Assembly (NCBI GenBank): GCA_964511065.1 | Contig: CAZEEG010000003.1 | Location: 1-64,000, forward strand | Reading direction: 5' to 3' | DNA length: 64,000 nucleotides | Source of the DNA: CALBRZ01 sp964511065 | Lineage (GTDB): Bacteria > Planctomycetota > Planctomycetia > Pirellulales > S012-138 | In this document: one piece after another, positions 35,097-44,623 of the stretch | How the letters are laid out: every line of letters starts with the position of its first letter | Numbering within the stretch: the stretch's first letter is position 1 | Notes under the pieces: generated by a model | What the model was told of the DNA's origin: nothing | Seen by the model: only the letters and a program-made list of their open reading frames with translations | The model's database searches: none | Made by a program: the position numbers and the translations under genes

Positions 35097-36317
35097 TCAA
35101 ACGCCGGTGCGATTCTCCTGCTGATCGCTCCGCTCCGACTTTTGCCGGTCACGATCACGATCCGAATCGCGCTGGTCGAGATTGCGATCCGACTCGCGCT
35201 GCTGGAACTGGCGCTGCTCAATCTGCCGCTCTTCGATGATGCGGCGGCTAGAGTCGTCCTGGCTGTCCGATCGCGGCGGCTGGGCATCCAGGCCCGGTTC
35301 ATCGTCCGGGAAGACGGGCGGCGCGAAGGGCTCGTTGAAGTCGGATCGCGGACTTTGTTGCACCTCGCTGCCTTGGCGGATTTCCGTCTGCGTGCGGTCA
35401 AACCGCGATTCCGCCGAGGGCGGGGCAGGGGGGCCAAACTGCTCGCTGCGCTGGAAAGACTGCGTTTCCGAACCTTCACCACCGTGCATCTGGTGCAGTT
35501 CCTGCCGCAGTTGATGGATGTCCTGCTTCAGCGAATGAATCTCGCTTTCCAACTCCTGGACCTGGCCGCCTTCTGTGGCTGGCCGCATCACGGAGTACTC
35601 CTGGCCACCCTCGCGACCAGCAAACACATCCGATTGCGACCTCAAGCCATAGGCCACGGCACGGGCACTCAGCGGCATGCTGGCGGCATATTGCTGCCCG
35701 CTGCGGGTGAACCCGATTTCCACGCTGTCGTTCAGATCCTTCTTGCTGACGTAGTCGATCAACTCCCGGGCCGTGTTGAACTGCTTGCCATCGATGCTGT
35801 GGATGACATCGCCGGTGCGCACCCCTGCTTGGGCTGCGGGGCTGTTGGCGGCCAGCCCCATCACGCGGAAGTTGGGTCCCGTCTGGCTGATCCACACGCC
35901 GAGTGCCGCTTCGTCGGCATCGCCATAGGCCAAGGCGTTCTGGCCGCTAGGGACGGTACTCTGCGTCGTGGCGCTGCCGTACGTCCCGGCATAGCCGGGG
36001 CTGTTGTACCAACCGCCCGAGTAATTGCCGGTGTAGTAACCGGGGGAGCTGTAATAGCGTGTGCCGCCATAGTAGGACCAATTGCCGGGCCACCCCTGAT
36101 TGCCGCGTCCCCAGTAATTGCCGTAATAGCCAGAGCCCCAGTTGCCGTAGTTACCGCGCCCCCAATTGCCATAACCGCCGCGGTAGTACGACGAAGATGA
36201 CTGCCCCCAGCCGTATCCCTGACCGCCAGTCCAACCTTGGCCCCGCTGGGCCAACACGGCCGAATCAGCACACAAAAATGCCGTGAGCATTAACACACTC
36301 ATCGAAGTTTTCAGCAT
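35097..36317 (-). CDS. Secreted single-PDZ protein, Gly/Tyr/Asn-rich N-terminus
   Basis: A 406-residue protein from ATG 36315-36317 with GGAGG upstream. A signal peptide (MSVLMLTAFLCADSAVLA) leads into a Gly/Tyr/Trp/Asn/Ser-rich stretch (about 25-115, for example GNWGRGNYGNWGSGYYGNYW) of a kind found in structural or adhesive secreted proteins. A PDZ domain follows (about 138-225: ALGVWISQTGPNFRVMGLAA, AGVRTGDVIHSIDGKQFN), then EYSVMRP, a coiled coil (LKQDIHQLRQELHQMHGG) and a highly charged Asp/Arg/Gln tail. It is paralogous to the next gene upstream on this strand (36579-38477). No protease domain. Function unknown. Confidence 0.78.
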   Translation of the reverse strand: MLKTSMSVLMLTAFLCADSAVLAQRGQGWTGGQGYGWGQSSSSYYRGGYGNWGRGNYGNWGSGYYGNYWGRGNQGWPGNWSYYGGTRYYSSPGYYTGNYSGGWYNSPGYAGTYGSATTQSTVPSGQNALAYGDADEAALGVWISQTGPNFRVMGLAANSPAAQAGVRTGDVIHSIDGKQFNTARELIDYVSKKDLNDSVEIGFTRSGQQYAASMPLSARAVAYGLRSQSDVFAGREGGQEYSVMRPATEGGQVQELESEIHSLKQDIHQLRQELHQMHGGEGSETQSFQRSEQFGPPAPPSAESRFDRTQTEIRQGSEVQQSPRSDFNEPFAPPVFPDDEPGLDAQPPRSDSQDDSSRRIIEERQIEQRQFQQRESDRNLDQRDSDRDRDRQKSERSDQQENRTGV

Positions 36318-36507
36318 CGTTCGCTCCTCCATACTTGCCGGGTGAAGCCCGTGCGAGGCGAATTAACGAGTGGGACATCCTGGTGATCCATCCACTCACA
36401 AAGTGCAACGCTGAAAACAGGGTGCAATATGAGTGCCAGGAGCCGCACGTGATACGGACCGCAATCAGGTTGAGGTGCGATTCCCATGCATGAATGCCAG
36501 CAGGCCT

Positions 36508-36523
36508 GCCGGCACGATGTCCG
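36508..36523. repeat. Copy of a GCCGGCACGATGTCCG motif
   Basis: The 16-mer GCCGGCACGATGTCCG lies between the two PDZ genes and closely matches the unit of the degenerate tandem array at 57930-58003. It sits in the loop of an imperfect hairpin GCAGGCCTG / CAGACCTGC. Confidence 0.4.
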
Positions 36524-36578
36524 ACAGACCTGCTCGTGCGTTCAGCACATTAGCCTGGCAGCTTGAGAACCAGCCGCG

Positions 36579-38477
36579 TTACTGGTCGTTCTGGTTCTCG
36601 CTGCGCCCGTTGGCATTGCGCTCGTTGTCGCCCTGATCGTTGTCGCCCTGATCGTTGTCGCCCTGATCGTTGTCGCCCTGATCGTTGTCGCCCTGATCGT
36701 TGTCACTCCGATCGTTGGCATCGCGATCGGCATTCGGCTGCTGCGGGGCATCTGGTGCCGGAGGCGCAAGGCGCTCCTGGGGCCGGGCAGGAGCCGGGGC
36801 GTCATCGCCGCGGTCCAACGGTTGGGGACGTCCCTGGTCCGCACCCGGTTGCGGCGGGGCTGGCGTGGCAGGAGCGGCCGGCGTGGCAGGAGGAGCCGGG
36901 GGCGCGGCCCCCGGAGCACGGAATTCCTGCTGCGGTTGACCGCGGAATTCCTGCTGCGGCTCACCGCGGAACGCTTCGGTGCGGCCGGCGCCATCCATTT
37001 TCATTTGGTGCATCTCGTTGCGAAGCTGTTCGACCTGGCGCTTCAGCGCTTCGACTTCAGCCTGCAACTGCTGCACGTTCGCATCGCCGGCGTGCGGACG
37101 CATCACCGAGTATTCCTGCTGCTGGCCTTGCTGGCCCTGTTGGCCCTGCCAACCCAACTGCGGCTGCGCCTGCGTGTAGGTTGTCTGACCGTAAATCTCC
37201 GAGCGTGTGCCCAGTTGGCACTTGGCCGCATAGAGCTGACCATTGCGCATGAACTCAATCTCGACCTCGTCATCAGCATCCATTTCGGAGAGGCCAGAGA
37301 TCAGGTCGCTAGCGGAATTGAAGCGGTTGCCGTTGACGCTGATGATCTGGTCACCCGCCTGAATGCCTGCTTCTGAGGCAGGGCTATTCTCCGGCAGGCC
37401 CATCACGTACAGCCCCGGCCGCGATTGGTCGATCCACACGCCGAGCGCTGGCTGGTCGCCGCGGGAAGCCTGGCCTACCTGGCCCTGCTGCCCGGCAAAA
37501 CCACGTTGGCGCTCCTGTTGCCGCGGCAGATCCACCATGAAGGTGTGTTCTTCGCCGTCGCGCGAAACGACGATCCGAGCCTGCCGCTGCTGGCTTTCGC
37601 GGATGAACCTCTGTGCTTCTTCGGACGACTCGAACCGACGACCGTTGATCGAAATGATCTCGTCGCCTTCTTCCAGGCGCGAGTTCGCCAAAGGGCTGTT
37701 CTCGTCAATCGACTGAATCACCAGGCGGTCTTCGCGCGTTTCCAGTTGCCAACCCAGGTCGCGCTGCTGCATGCGGGCCGAGTCGCCACGGCCGCGATCG
37801 GCCTGCTCGCGGCGGTCCGCCCGATCGTCGCGCGGGGTGGCCTGCTGGTCGGTGCGCTGGGTGCGCTGCGTCCGCTGCGTGCGCTCGGTCCGAGTCGAGC
37901 TGCGCTCGGTGTCCGTCTGTGCATCGCGGCGCTGCGTTTCACTGCGCTGGGCATCACTGCGTTGCGCGTCATCGCTACGTTGCGCACCCTCACGCTGGGG
38001 AGCGCGGTCCGAATCCGTACGCGGCTGAGGAGCAGCGGGGGTTTCGGGCGTTTGAGTCCGCGGAGGCGGGGCAGGCCGTTGCGGCGGCTGAGGCTGGGCC
38101 GGGTCGCGCGGCTGCGCAGGTTGCGGCTGGCCAGGTTCTAGCGGTTGGGGTTGATCCTGGCCTTCCTGCCGTGGCTGATCTTGCGAACGCTCTTGCTTTG
38201 CATCGCGATCGGGCTGCGGCGGTTTGGTGTCAGGAATCGTGTCCCTGACGCCGTCGATGTCGGCCGGCGGCAAGCCAGGCTGCGAGTCGGGATCGACGGC
38301 CGGCTTCGGTGCCGGTTGTGGTTGTTCTGGGCGGTCCTGATCCTGCTCTTGGTTCTGGCCCGCCTGGTTGGGCTGTTGCTCCGGTGCCTGGTCGTCGTTC
38401 TGTGCTTGTGCCCACAACGTTCCGGCAAACAGCAACATAGCCGCTGTGAAGACGGGTAAACTCCATGATCTCGACAT
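36579..38477 (-). CDS. Secreted double-PDZ protein with low-complexity linkers
   Basis: A 632-residue protein from ATG 38475-38477 with GGAGGTGG upstream. A signal peptide (FTAAMLLFAGTLWAQAQ) is followed by a long Gln/Pro/Asp/Arg-rich segment (about 25-220), a first PDZ domain (about 230-315: DRLVIQSIDENSPLANSRLE, IISINGRRFESSEEAQRF), a second PDZ (about 340-430: ALGVWIDQSRPGLYVMGLPE, IISVNGNRFNSASDL), EYSVMRP, a coiled coil (LQAEVEALKRQVEQLRNEMH) and a tail with five DNDQG-type units. The second PDZ, EYSVMRP and coiled coil align with the neighbouring gene at 35097-36317, so the pair arose by duplication. Function unknown. Confidence 0.78.
   Translation of the reverse strand: MSRSWSLPVFTAAMLLFAGTLWAQAQNDDQAPEQQPNQAGQNQEQDQDRPEQPQPAPKPAVDPDSQPGLPPADIDGVRDTIPDTKPPQPDRDAKQERSQDQPRQEGQDQPQPLEPGQPQPAQPRDPAQPQPPQRPAPPPRTQTPETPAAPQPRTDSDRAPQREGAQRSDDAQRSDAQRSETQRRDAQTDTERSSTRTERTQRTQRTQRTDQQATPRDDRADRREQADRGRGDSARMQQRDLGWQLETREDRLVIQSIDENSPLANSRLEEGDEIISINGRRFESSEEAQRFIRESQQRQARIVVSRDGEEHTFMVDLPRQQERQRGFAGQQGQVGQASRGDQPALGVWIDQSRPGLYVMGLPENSPASEAGIQAGDQIISVNGNRFNSASDLISGLSEMDADDEVEIEFMRNGQLYAAKCQLGTRSEIYGQTTYTQAQPQLGWQGQQGQQGQQQEYSVMRPHAGDANVQQLQAEVEALKRQVEQLRNEMHQMKMDGAGRTEAFRGEPQQEFRGQPQQEFRAPGAAPPAPPATPAAPATPAPPQPGADQGRPQPLDRGDDAPAPARPQERLAPPAPDAPQQPNADRDANDRSDNDQGDNDQGDNDQGDNDQGDNDQGDNERNANGRSENQNDQ
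36624..36713 (-). repeat. 15-bp coding minisatellite (DNDQG units)
   Basis: Five perfect copies of GTTGTCGCCCTGATC (36624-36698) followed by one variant copy (36699-36713) encode GDNDQ-type pentapeptides at the C-terminus of the double-PDZ protein. The perfect identity of the copies points to recent slippage expansion. Confidence 0.9.
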
Positions 38478-38966
38478 ATTCCACCTCCAACGGATTTCTG
38501 AGACACCCCCGAGTTGGTCCTGCGGCCAGATTGCGGGGATTCCCCCAATGCCGGCCGATTCGTCGCCCAAGTGGTGCAACGATGATGCCGCGTTGATACA
38601 AACACTTGCGCCGATGGGGGGCAGCGGCCCTCCGGCGTTGTGACGGACTGCACGGCTCGCGTGATTGTGCGCGGCTTCAGGCTGGCACCCTCCCTATGCG
38701 CAGGGGGGAGTCAGAACCGTTGAACGGATGGGATGTGAGGCCAACCGTGAGGACCATGCCACGAGAGGGCGCACCTGGCCAAGGACATGGAGTGAAGTGA
38801 TGGCCGTTCAATCGCTGGTCATCGCACGTGCAGCATGAACGTCGCACGCACATGCACCACCGATGCAATGGCTACAGGCAACGGCTATCGGGGGTACGTC
38901 GGATTGTCGCAGAAATGACCATCGCGTGGAGAAACTGACGCGGCCACAACGCGCCTCCCGCAATCA
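38478..38966. other. 489-bp intergenic region
   Basis: Between the M50 peptidase gene stop (38967) and the double-PDZ start (38477), both on the minus strand. I see no convincing gene, repeat or terminator. Confidence 0.4.
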
Positions 38967-39698
38967 TCAGAACAGCAGGCCGGGCACCGTGAGATAGAAC
39001 ATCGGCATCAAGAGATAACCGCCATAGTGTGAGAAAATGGCCCAGGCGGCGATCAGCCCCAATAGCGACATGGCCGGCTGCCGGCAGAAATGCCACCAGC
39101 GTGCCGCCATTTCCTGGCTCGGCATGAACAGTTGGATCATGGCCGCACCATCCAGCGGCGGCACTGGAATCAAGTTGAACGCAAACAGCAGCATTCCCAG
39201 GAACAGCAGCACACCAATGAACTGCGCGAGTACGTTCAACGGACCATCAGCGGCCAGAATGATCAGGCTTCCGTCTTGAATTTCTTCCCAGGGCACATGA
39301 AACCAACCCATTACCAGCCCTAGCCGAGCCACGCCTGCCGCGACCAGGAAGATCACCAGGTTGGCGGCCGGACCGGCTGCGGCCATCCAGGCCACGCGAC
39401 GAGGGTGGCGCTGTGCCCAGTACGGATCGTAGGGGGCATGGGCCCAGCCGAACATCCAGCCGGTCCCTCGAGTCAGCGTAAAGAACAGGTAACTAATGAT
39501 CGGCACCAGCACCGTTCCTACCGGTTCCCGCTCGATATGGGGAATCGGGTTCAGCGTGACCTGGCCGCCTTCGTAGGCGGTGGAGTCGCCCAACAGCCGA
39601 GCGGCCCAGGCATGGGCGGCTTCGTGAAAGGTGATGTGGATCAAAAACGCCGCATACCACACCACACCCAGCAGGGCGGATGCTAGCTGAGGATCCAT
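38967..39698 (-). CDS. M50 (site-2 protease-like) membrane metalloprotease
   Basis: A 243-residue polytopic membrane protein of the site-2 protease group. The zinc motif HEAAH is in the first helix (ITFHEAAHAWAARLLGD, about 23-39) and the second metal motif is FNLIPVPPLDGAAM (about 174-187). About five hydrophobic segments are visible. Such proteases cut membrane-embedded regulators or process membrane proteins; no obvious anti-sigma substrate lies nearby. Start ATG 39696-39698 has AGG upstream; the frame continues a further 15 codons without support. Confidence 0.87.
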   Translation of the reverse strand: MDPQLASALLGVVWYAAFLIHITFHEAAHAWAARLLGDSTAYEGGQVTLNPIPHIEREPVGTVLVPIISYLFFTLTRGTGWMFGWAHAPYDPYWAQRHPRRVAWMAAAGPAANLVIFLVAAGVARLGLVMGWFHVPWEEIQDGSLIILAADGPLNVLAQFIGVLLFLGMLLFAFNLIPVPPLDGAAMIQLFMPSQEMAARWWHFCRQPAMSLLGLIAAWAIFSHYGGYLLMPMFYLTVPGLLF

Positions 39699-40173
39699 AC
39701 TTGCCTGATCGTGATGGTGAGTTGTCGCAGCCCCATTTTCCAAACCTGATTAACACCTGCGGAGTTAAAGCCCGCTCTTCTTCGCACTGGCTTGCCGAAA
39801 TGCGGCCGATGGAGCTGGAAAACCGCCGGTTTGCAGCGTCGAACGTTCAACGCCCGGCCCTTGGCGGCGCAACGATCCATATCTCCGTATCCCACAGGTA
39901 CTTGCCCGCAACGCGGTCACTGTATCGGCAGTCCTGCTCTGGGACCAGGGGCGAAACGTCTTCGCCGACCGGTATTACCCCAGTTTCTCCATTTCGAGCA
40001 ACCTGCCAGCGAACGTGTCGCGTCGGCGCGGTCCCAACGGCGAATATCGTTCAGGGCCCGGGCAACTGCGGTTGACCGGCCTCTACCAGAGTTTCTAGCA
40101 TGGCTCGCCATTTGTGCGCCCTTCGCGGCACCCATGCCAGCGGTTGCCGCGCCGTTTGCCAGCCTGGTGACGA
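39699..40173. other. 475-bp divergent region with dispersed repeat copy B
   Basis: Between the M50 peptidase and the polysaccharide deacetylase. Contains copy B of the repeat also found at 16485-16590. A plus-strand frame crossing it does not look like a protein. No gene supported. Confidence 0.5.
39768..39880. repeat. Dispersed intergenic repeat, copy B
   Basis: Aligns by eye with 16485-16590. The identical core TGCCGAAATGCGGCC is at 39793-39807; the GCTCTT start, GGAAAACCG, CGAACGTTC and GATCCAT elements correspond. It can form a small hairpin AAACC-gcc-GGTTT at 39830-39842. Confidence 0.5.
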
Positions 40174-41100
40174 ATGGAGCATCGCGTGTACCATCCCCTT
40201 CCTGGCGTCAACGCCGGGGAAGCCACCACGGCGGGCGACCTGATCGACCGCCCCAGGATGGTCCATGCGCTTTCGTTCGACGTGGAGGATTGGTTCCACC
40301 TGCGCGGCTTGGCCGGGATCGGCGACTCGGCCCGCTGGACCAGCCTGCCTTCGCTGGTCGAGCGTTACACCGAGATGATCCTGGAAACCTTGGCCAGGCA
40401 CCGTGTCAGGGCCACTTTCTTCATGCTCGGCTGGGTCTGCCATCGCTATCCCCAGCTAGCTCCACGGATTGCCGAGGGCGGGCACGAACTGGCGATTCAT
40501 TCGTACTGGCACCATCGCTGTGAGAACCTCACGCGCGGCCTGCTCTACCTGGATCTCAAACGCACCATTGACCTGGTTGAGCAGCAGGCGGGCCAAAAGG
40601 TGCTGGGGTTTCGCGCCCCGTGCCTCTCCCTAGCCTCGGGCGCGCCTTGGATATTCGATGTGCTGGTAGACCTCGGCCTGAAGTACGATTCCAGCCTGCC
40701 GCTGCCACCGAAAGCCACAACCACCGGCGGGGTGGCCCCCAGGCCGCCGGCCCGTCACCCGTTGCTGGAACTTCCCCTGGCGGTGCAGTCCATCGGACCG
40801 CTGCGCGTGCCCATCTACAGCGGGGCCGCTTTGCGGTGGCTACCTGAACGATTCCTCAAGCGGGGCTTCGCACAGTTTGAACGGGCGAACCAGCCCGTGG
40901 CCCTGTGCCTTCTGCCGCGAGATTTCGCAACCGACTGCCCTCGCGAAGGGCTCTCGCTTATCGGCCGCCTGAAGCATCACATGCGGTTAAAGCATACTGG
41001 CCCTAAGCTGGAGCGGCTCATCGCTCGCTATCGCTTCGATACCTGCGCGGCGACCCTGGGGCTTACCCCCGGCGATACGTCGGCGTCGCGCGCGGCCTGA
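40174..41100 (+). CDS. Polysaccharide deacetylase (XrtA/DUF3473-like type)
   Basis: A 308-residue carbohydrate esterase family 4 enzyme that removes N-acetyl groups from polysaccharides. The NodB motif 1 is LSFDVEDWFHLRG (Asp-Asp-type metal site), followed by RATFFMLGWVCHRYPQL, motif 2 GHELAIHSYWHHRC (metal histidines) and motif 3 GFRAPCLSL. The FDVEDWFH form is typical of deacetylases encoded in exopolysaccharide and exosortase loci, though none is seen here. Start ATG 40174 with a weak GGTGA; ATG 40258 (MVHALSFD) is an alternative that still keeps the domain. Confidence 0.9.
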   Translation: MEHRVYHPLPGVNAGEATTAGDLIDRPRMVHALSFDVEDWFHLRGLAGIGDSARWTSLPSLVERYTEMILETLARHRVRATFFMLGWVCHRYPQLAPRIAEGGHELAIHSYWHHRCENLTRGLLYLDLKRTIDLVEQQAGQKVLGFRAPCLSLASGAPWIFDVLVDLGLKYDSSLPLPPKATTTGGVAPRPPARHPLLELPLAVQSIGPLRVPIYSGAALRWLPERFLKRGFAQFERANQPVALCLLPRDFATDCPREGLSLIGRLKHHMRLKHTGPKLERLIARYRFDTCAATLGLTPGDTSASRAA

Positions 41101-41129
41101 CCGCCGGTACGCCTGGCAAACGCCGGCCA

Positions 41130-43415
41130 TCAATAGCGGCGGAAGCGGAACGTCTCGCTCAGGTAACGCTGCGCTCGCCAGGCCAAGGTGCGGCTGGCCG
41201 TGTGAATCTTGGCCCGCCCTCGCATGCCCGGCCGGATGATTCCGTCGGGATCGTGCAGCCGAACCCGGGCCTGGTAGTGGACCTGCTGTGGTCGTTCAAT
41301 GCCTGACTCGTCGGTGATGGTAGCCAATTCGCCGCCGGCCTTGTTGGAGAGCGCCAGCGGCGTACTCTTGAGGTCCAGGCTGGCAATTTCCGCGATGGTC
41401 CCTGCGAGGACATCGTGGGGCAGCTCATCGAGCAGCAGTTCCACTTCCTGGCCTTCGCGCACGAATTCAATCTGCCCTTGTTCGATCACCAGCACGGCTT
41501 CTAACTCGCTGGGGTTGCCGACCTGGCACACCAGCACGCCAGGCGTGGCGAAGCAACCCAAGTTGCGTTCTTCCAGCGGTGTTCCATCCCACTCGGGCAG
41601 GCGGCCGTCGGCATTGGGGCGTGGATGCCTGGAGGGCGGCGGCAGGATCATGCCAGCCCGCGGCGCCCGGAGCGTAAGCCGTTCGCGCTCGGCCAGCTTC
41701 TGTTGTAACTGCTGCTCGAGCGAAGCCAGGGCCTGCTGGACCTCTGGAATCTGCCGGGCGACGTCGGCCTGGCCGTACCGTTCGCGGCGCAGGCTATCCA
41801 ACCGGCGCGCCAGCACCTCGCGCCGACCGCTCAACTCGGCGATGGCGCTTTGGACTTCCAGGCTTTCGAGCCGGGCAATCACGTCGCCCTGCTGCACTTG
41901 CTGGCCCGGTTGAACTTCAATGGCCTGGAGCGTTCCTGGCGTGTCGATGTAGACCGCCGCGGCGTCGAACGGTTCGATCTCCAACGAGCAGTCAACATGA
42001 TACGGAAGCGGGAGAAAGCAGGCAGCGGCCGCAGCCAACACCAGCCCTCCCAGAGAAACGGCCACGCGCATCGGTTGCACCTTTTCCAATCGCCCCGGAA
42101 CCCAGAAGAATCGCACCACGCTAACCACCGGCATCACCACCAGGCCGGCAATGGCCACGGCGGCCAACAGGTATCCCAGCACTTCGAGCCGGTACGGCTC
42201 AAACACCTTGGTGAGGAACCAGATGATGGCGAACATCACCACCCAGCGATAAACGGCGGCGGCAACTGTGTAAGCGGCAATCCACCCGCGACGGCGCTGG
42301 GGCAGAAAAGGGTCTTCCGTCGGCTGGATGCCCAGGCAGACCTTCCGCAGCCAGCGATGCAACAGCGCCGACGATTTCTGCCGCAGGTTGGGAACCTCGA
42401 TCAGGTCCGAGAGGATGTAATAGCCGTCGAAGCGCAGCAGCGGGTTGGCGTTGAACAGCAGCGTATTGATCGAGCAGACAAACATCAGGCTCAGGCACAG
42501 GTGATGGAACAGGCCCGGTTCGCTGAACCACCACAAGAAGGTGCAGATCGACGCCAACACCAGTTCGACATACATGCCGGCGACGCCGATCGCAGCCCGT
42601 CGCCACTTGCTGGGGAGCATCCAACTATCGGAGACGTTGCAATACAGGCACGGAGCCAGCACCAGCAGCATGAAGCCCATCTCATGGCAACGTCCGCCAA
42701 AATGCCGGCACGTTAAGCCGTGCCCTAACTCGTGGACCACCTTGGAACCGGCCAGGGCGGCCAACAGCCAGAACGCCCCCTCGGGACTGAAGAACTGATG
42801 GAAGGCGGGCAACCTTCGCAAGAAGACGTCGAACTGGACGGTAATCAACGCCAACGCGGCCATCATCAGCATCAGGCCGGCAACCAGCACCAGCGGGGAA
42901 AACATCCACCGCACGGCAGGGTACAAGGCGTCGAGCAGCCAACCAGGATCGAATCCCCGGAACCGAATTGCCAGCACGTTGAACGCTGCCGATGCCCGCA
43001 TTTGCCGCGCCTTGCGCAGCGCCCGGGCGTGCAGCACCTCGGACTGGCCCGGGGCGTCGGAGAGCAGCAAACCCGAGGCGTGCAGCGATGCGACAAACTG
43101 CTGCAACTCCTCCAGCGTCAGTTGCTGGCCGGGGAACTGCTTCTCGAACTGCTCTTTAACCTGCTCCAGCGAAACCTGGCCATCCAGCATCTGCAGGATG
43201 GCATATTCTTCGTCTTGAAAGCGGTAGTATTCCAGGGCGAGTGGATCCTTCACGATCCAACTGTCGCGGCCTTCGTAGCAGTGGCGCTGCGCGGTCAGAT
43301 CGGGCCGTACACGCACCGGAACCTGGCGCCGCCCTTTGTTGGCGGTGCGATCGCAGGCTTGCGGCCCGCGCCTGGCTGGTCGTGGAGAGGTTGCAATCAA
43401 GGGGGGCAGACTCAC
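41130..43415 (-). CDS. M50 peptidase / HlyD fusion with PqqD-like N-terminus
   Basis: About 761 residues. The N-terminal region (about 35-118) has a PqqD-like winged-helix segment: SWIVKDPLALEYYRFQDEEY, ILQMLDGQVSLEQVKEQFEK, LEELQQFVASLHASGLL. An M50-type membrane core follows, with HELGH (228-232), FGGRCHEMGFMLLVLAPCLY and NANPLLRFDGYYILSDLIEV. The C-terminus is a periplasmic membrane-fusion-protein part: lipoyl-like GTLQAIEVQPGQQVQQGDVI, coiled coil (RREVLARRLDSLRRERYGQA) and beta-barrel. The layout recalls YydH-type proteins linked to RiPP export. Start uncertain: GTG 43413-43415 chosen; the frame extends to 43490 and a TTG lies at 43398-43400. It is the last of three minus-strand membrane-fusion genes. 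Confidence 0.85.
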   Translation of the reverse strand: MSLPPLIATSPRPARRGPQACDRTANKGRRQVPVRVRPDLTAQRHCYEGRDSWIVKDPLALEYYRFQDEEYAILQMLDGQVSLEQVKEQFEKQFPGQQLTLEELQQFVASLHASGLLLSDAPGQSEVLHARALRKARQMRASAAFNVLAIRFRGFDPGWLLDALYPAVRWMFSPLVLVAGLMLMMAALALITVQFDVFLRRLPAFHQFFSPEGAFWLLAALAGSKVVHELGHGLTCRHFGGRCHEMGFMLLVLAPCLYCNVSDSWMLPSKWRRAAIGVAGMYVELVLASICTFLWWFSEPGLFHHLCLSLMFVCSINTLLFNANPLLRFDGYYILSDLIEVPNLRQKSSALLHRWLRKVCLGIQPTEDPFLPQRRRGWIAAYTVAAAVYRWVVMFAIIWFLTKVFEPYRLEVLGYLLAAVAIAGLVVMPVVSVVRFFWVPGRLEKVQPMRVAVSLGGLVLAAAAACFLPLPYHVDCSLEIEPFDAAAVYIDTPGTLQAIEVQPGQQVQQGDVIARLESLEVQSAIAELSGRREVLARRLDSLRRERYGQADVARQIPEVQQALASLEQQLQQKLAERERLTLRAPRAGMILPPPSRHPRPNADGRLPEWDGTPLEERNLGCFATPGVLVCQVGNPSELEAVLVIEQGQIEFVREGQEVELLLDELPHDVLAGTIAEIASLDLKSTPLALSNKAGGELATITDESGIERPQQVHYQARVRLHDPDGIIRPGMRGRAKIHTASRTLAWRAQRYLSETFRFRRY

Positions 43416-43584
43416 TGACGAGAAGCTGATGGAATCAAACGTTGGAACCGGAGGCTGCCGCGCTCCAGCAGGCAGTCCGGTGCCAGGCAACGATGCGCAT
43501 CAACCCTGACGGACAGGGAAGGCGGTGCGCCGCGGGGCCGGCCCCCCAAAGCAAGCCCCACGGCGGCAGCCACCTACAGCAGTA

Positions 43585-44532
43585 TCATCGTTGCTTGGCC
43601 GCCCCCTGCGGTTGCTTGGCCAGCGGGGCGGGTGCCAGTTCGATGGCCACTTCGACCGTCATACCCGGCCGCAGCAACCACTCGTTGTTCTCCGTGCGAT
43701 TGTCGATGCGGGCGGTGACGCGATAAGCGCCGTCGGCCTGCACGTTGGGATCGACAAAGACCACGCGGCCCGAAAACCGCTCCAACCGACCTCGTTCCAA
43801 CTCTGCCAGCACGTGAACGGGCCGGCCGCTAACTTCGCTGGCGCCGAATTCACGGGCATTGACGAAGCCCTCGACTTCAAGCTGGTCCATGCGGACCGCG
43901 GTGAACACGGTTTCGCCTTCTTCAACCCACTCGCCGACCTTCTTCTTGACATCGACGATCATGCCGGAGATCGGCGCGAGAATGCGGCGGCGGTCGATCT
44001 CAATTTCTGCCACCTCCAGTTCCGCCTGCCGCACATCGCGGGTGAACGCGGTCAACCGCTGTTCGAGTTCGGCCTGTTCGATTTCCAGATTTGCCCGCTG
44101 CACGTTGAGTTGCACCCGGCGCAGTTCGCCGGCCGAATAGGTATTCGTTGCACGGCGATTGGCTTCGAGCATCATGGCATATTCGGTTTCGATGACCTTG
44201 GCGGCAGCCTTGGAGAAGCGCACTTTGACATCGTTCTCAGCGGCCTGCTTGGCTTTGTCGCGTTCGCGCTCGGCCGAGATTTTTTTGGCCTTGGCAAGAC
44301 GGTCGTCGATCTGCACCAACCGCATCCCGGCCTCGACCTCCATGCCGGGCCGAGCTTCCACGGCCGTGAGGACGCCAGACGCCTGTGCCGGTACCGCCAC
44401 CTCGTCGATGAGCGAAACCAGACCGTGCTCGATCCGGACGAAGCCATCGGAAGCCGTGCTGGAGCGTCGCTCGGTGCCGTCTGCTCCCATCAGGGCCGCC
44501 GTCAGGGTCGCCAGTTGCAGTAACGTATTCAA
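43585..44532 (-). CDS. HlyD-family periplasmic adaptor
   Basis: A 315-residue membrane-fusion protein. It starts at TTG 44530-44532, chosen because a strong GGAGG lies 9 nt upstream. A short N-terminal hydrophobic stretch is followed by the first lipoyl half (VPAQASGVLTAVEARPGMEV), a long coiled coil (about 75-175), the second half (RRRILAPISGMIVDVKKKVG) and a beta-barrel (MDQLEVEGFVNAREFG, VVFVDPNVQADGAYRVTARI). It lies between the GAF-HlyD and M50-HlyD genes, with 91 and 169 bp gaps, which suggests one functional set. The matching exporter ATPase or inner-membrane pump is not seen nearby. Confidence 0.88.
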   Translation of the reverse strand: MNTLLQLATLTAALMGADGTERRSSTASDGFVRIEHGLVSLIDEVAVPAQASGVLTAVEARPGMEVEAGMRLVQIDDRLAKAKKISAERERDKAKQAAENDVKVRFSKAAAKVIETEYAMMLEANRRATNTYSAGELRRVQLNVQRANLEIEQAELEQRLTAFTRDVRQAELEVAEIEIDRRRILAPISGMIVDVKKKVGEWVEEGETVFTAVRMDQLEVEGFVNAREFGASEVSGRPVHVLAELERGRLERFSGRVVFVDPNVQADGAYRVTARIDNRTENNEWLLRPGMTVEVAIELAPAPLAKQPQGAAKQR

Positions 44533-44623
44533 CGGGGGGACCTCCGCCTATCGTGGGGGGGAACCGCCAGAAAGCGGCCGCTATCCACTGAGAATGGAAA
44601 ACTGGAAAGAAATGAATCGCCCC

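Noticed and set aside
39792..40523. Plus-strand frame of 243 codons before and into the deacetylase
   Set aside because: Out of frame with the NodB motifs; the sequence before 40174 contains the dispersed repeat and looks non-coding.
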